From positions 564,844-628,843 of the forward strand of contig CAVUAU010000011.1 of the NCBI GenBank assembly GCA_963739625.1: 64,000 nt of DNA, in the 5' to 3' direction. Within the stretch, counting starts at the first letter, position 1; the number at the start of each line of letters is the position of its first letter. Below, piece by piece: positions 63,624-64,000 of this stretch. Under the pieces are notes generated by a model, which worked only from the letters and a program-made list of their open reading frames with translations, was not told where the DNA came from and ran no database searches. A program made the position numbers and the translations under genes. The DNA is from Salinimicrobium sp963739625 (GTDB taxonomy: Bacteria > Bacteroidota > Bacteroidia > Flavobacteriales > Flavobacteriaceae).

Positions 63624-64000
63624 TTAGTAGTCTTTCTTTCTGATCTCTTCTCTAAGAAGACAATAACAACTTAATCTATATAAAAAATCTTGAACGCACG
63701 GTTGGTAAAAATAAAGCGGTCTGTCAGCTGATAAATTTCCTAATTTTATTTTGCCACTTTCAACCAAAAAGGGAGCATTTTTAGAAATGAAATCAATTAC
63801 CTTCTTATTTTTTAATCGTCCTTTTTTTCCAATAGTTAAACTTCCATCGTGCCAAAGTTGGAACTTATTAGAATTCCCATAAATAAATTTATCCAATTTT
63901 AATTCTAATGAATGTCCTTTTCGATTATCAACTCCTACCATTAAATATGTACCCCAATCATTCTGATGATAAATTGAAAAACTTATAATTTGGTGGTTAC
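63624..64000 (-). CDS. Hypothetical protein, 5' partial at window edge
   Basis: At least 124 residues; the frame is open through the right edge, so the start is missing. Visible motifs include SIYHQNDWGTYLMVGVDNRK and FQLWHDGSLTIGKKGRLKNK. No family recognised. Leftward like the other array genes. Confidence 0.55.
   Translation of the reverse strand, partial: NHQIISFSIYHQNDWGTYLMVGVDNRKGHSLELKLDKFIYGNSNKFQLWHDGSLTIGKKGRLKNKKVIDFISKNAPFLVESGKIKLGNLSADRPLYFYQPCVQDFLYRLSCYCLLREEIRKKDY

Overview
The window looks like chromosomal DNA of a Bacteroidota member, most likely a Flavobacteriaceae-type bacterium. The signs are a type IX secretion tail on a multicopper oxidase, many short lipoproteins, TAnnTTTG-type promoter elements, a Sec-type (clade II) nitrous oxide reductase locus and XRE/HigB and ParE-type toxin-antitoxin remnants. 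The genus cannot be fixed from sequence alone. I see no tRNA, rRNA or CRISPR array.

Layout. 1-6.7 kb: membrane and housekeeping genes (VTT protein, M19 dipeptidase, PLP enzyme, VIT transporter, CAAX-type protease). 7.0-11.2 kb: a Crp/Fnr regulator followed by a TolC/HlyD/ABC-2 export operon, with a palindromic Crp/Fnr-like site between regulator and operon. 11.3-20.1 kb: small membrane proteins, two related esterases around a CDF-like protein, an ABC exporter, a 2H phosphoesterase and a KefB-like antiporter. 20.1-24.3 kb: a secreted multicopper oxidase and formate-tetrahydrofolate ligase. 24.5-27.9 kb: a tight trio of RimK-like ATP-grasp ligase, GCS2-type amidoligase and N-formylglutamate amidohydrolase-like hydrolase, probably an uncharacterised peptide or amide metabolite pathway.

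28.7-45.5 kb is a divergent storage-carbohydrate locus. Leftward are glgE, a treS-maltokinase fusion, a lysine/alanine-rich disordered protein and glgB (trehalose to maltose 1-phosphate to branched alpha-glucan). Rightward are treZ, a GH57/DUF3536 enzyme, treY and malQ (alpha-glucan to trehalose and glucan remodelling). One intergenic region therefore controls both directions of trehalose-glucan exchange. 45.5-53.7 kb holds a copper-storage-like protein and a clade II nos cluster (nosY, F, D, L, a membrane protein, nosZ, a fasciclin lipoprotein, a cytochrome c lipoprotein), with a divergent Rrf2/NsrR-like regulator. 53.8-57.2 kb is pta-ackA. The same FNR-like core occurs at both nos transcription units, with a one-mismatch version upstream of pta.

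57.2-64 kb is accessory DNA: four tandem ~170-180 bp repeats, a methyltransferase, decayed toxin-antitoxin modules, and an array of single leftward genes separated by related imperfect palindromes beginning TGCCAACG, resembling an integron-like cassette array.

An important caveat is that many genes carry apparent one-base frameshifts (at 798, 9281, 9350, 20795, 36395, 41735, 54182, 54446, 63033 and 63256, perhaps also 30792), often in short homopolymers and often in genes that otherwise look intact. Sequencing or assembly error is the simplest explanation, so I give those genes as full spans and describe the break.
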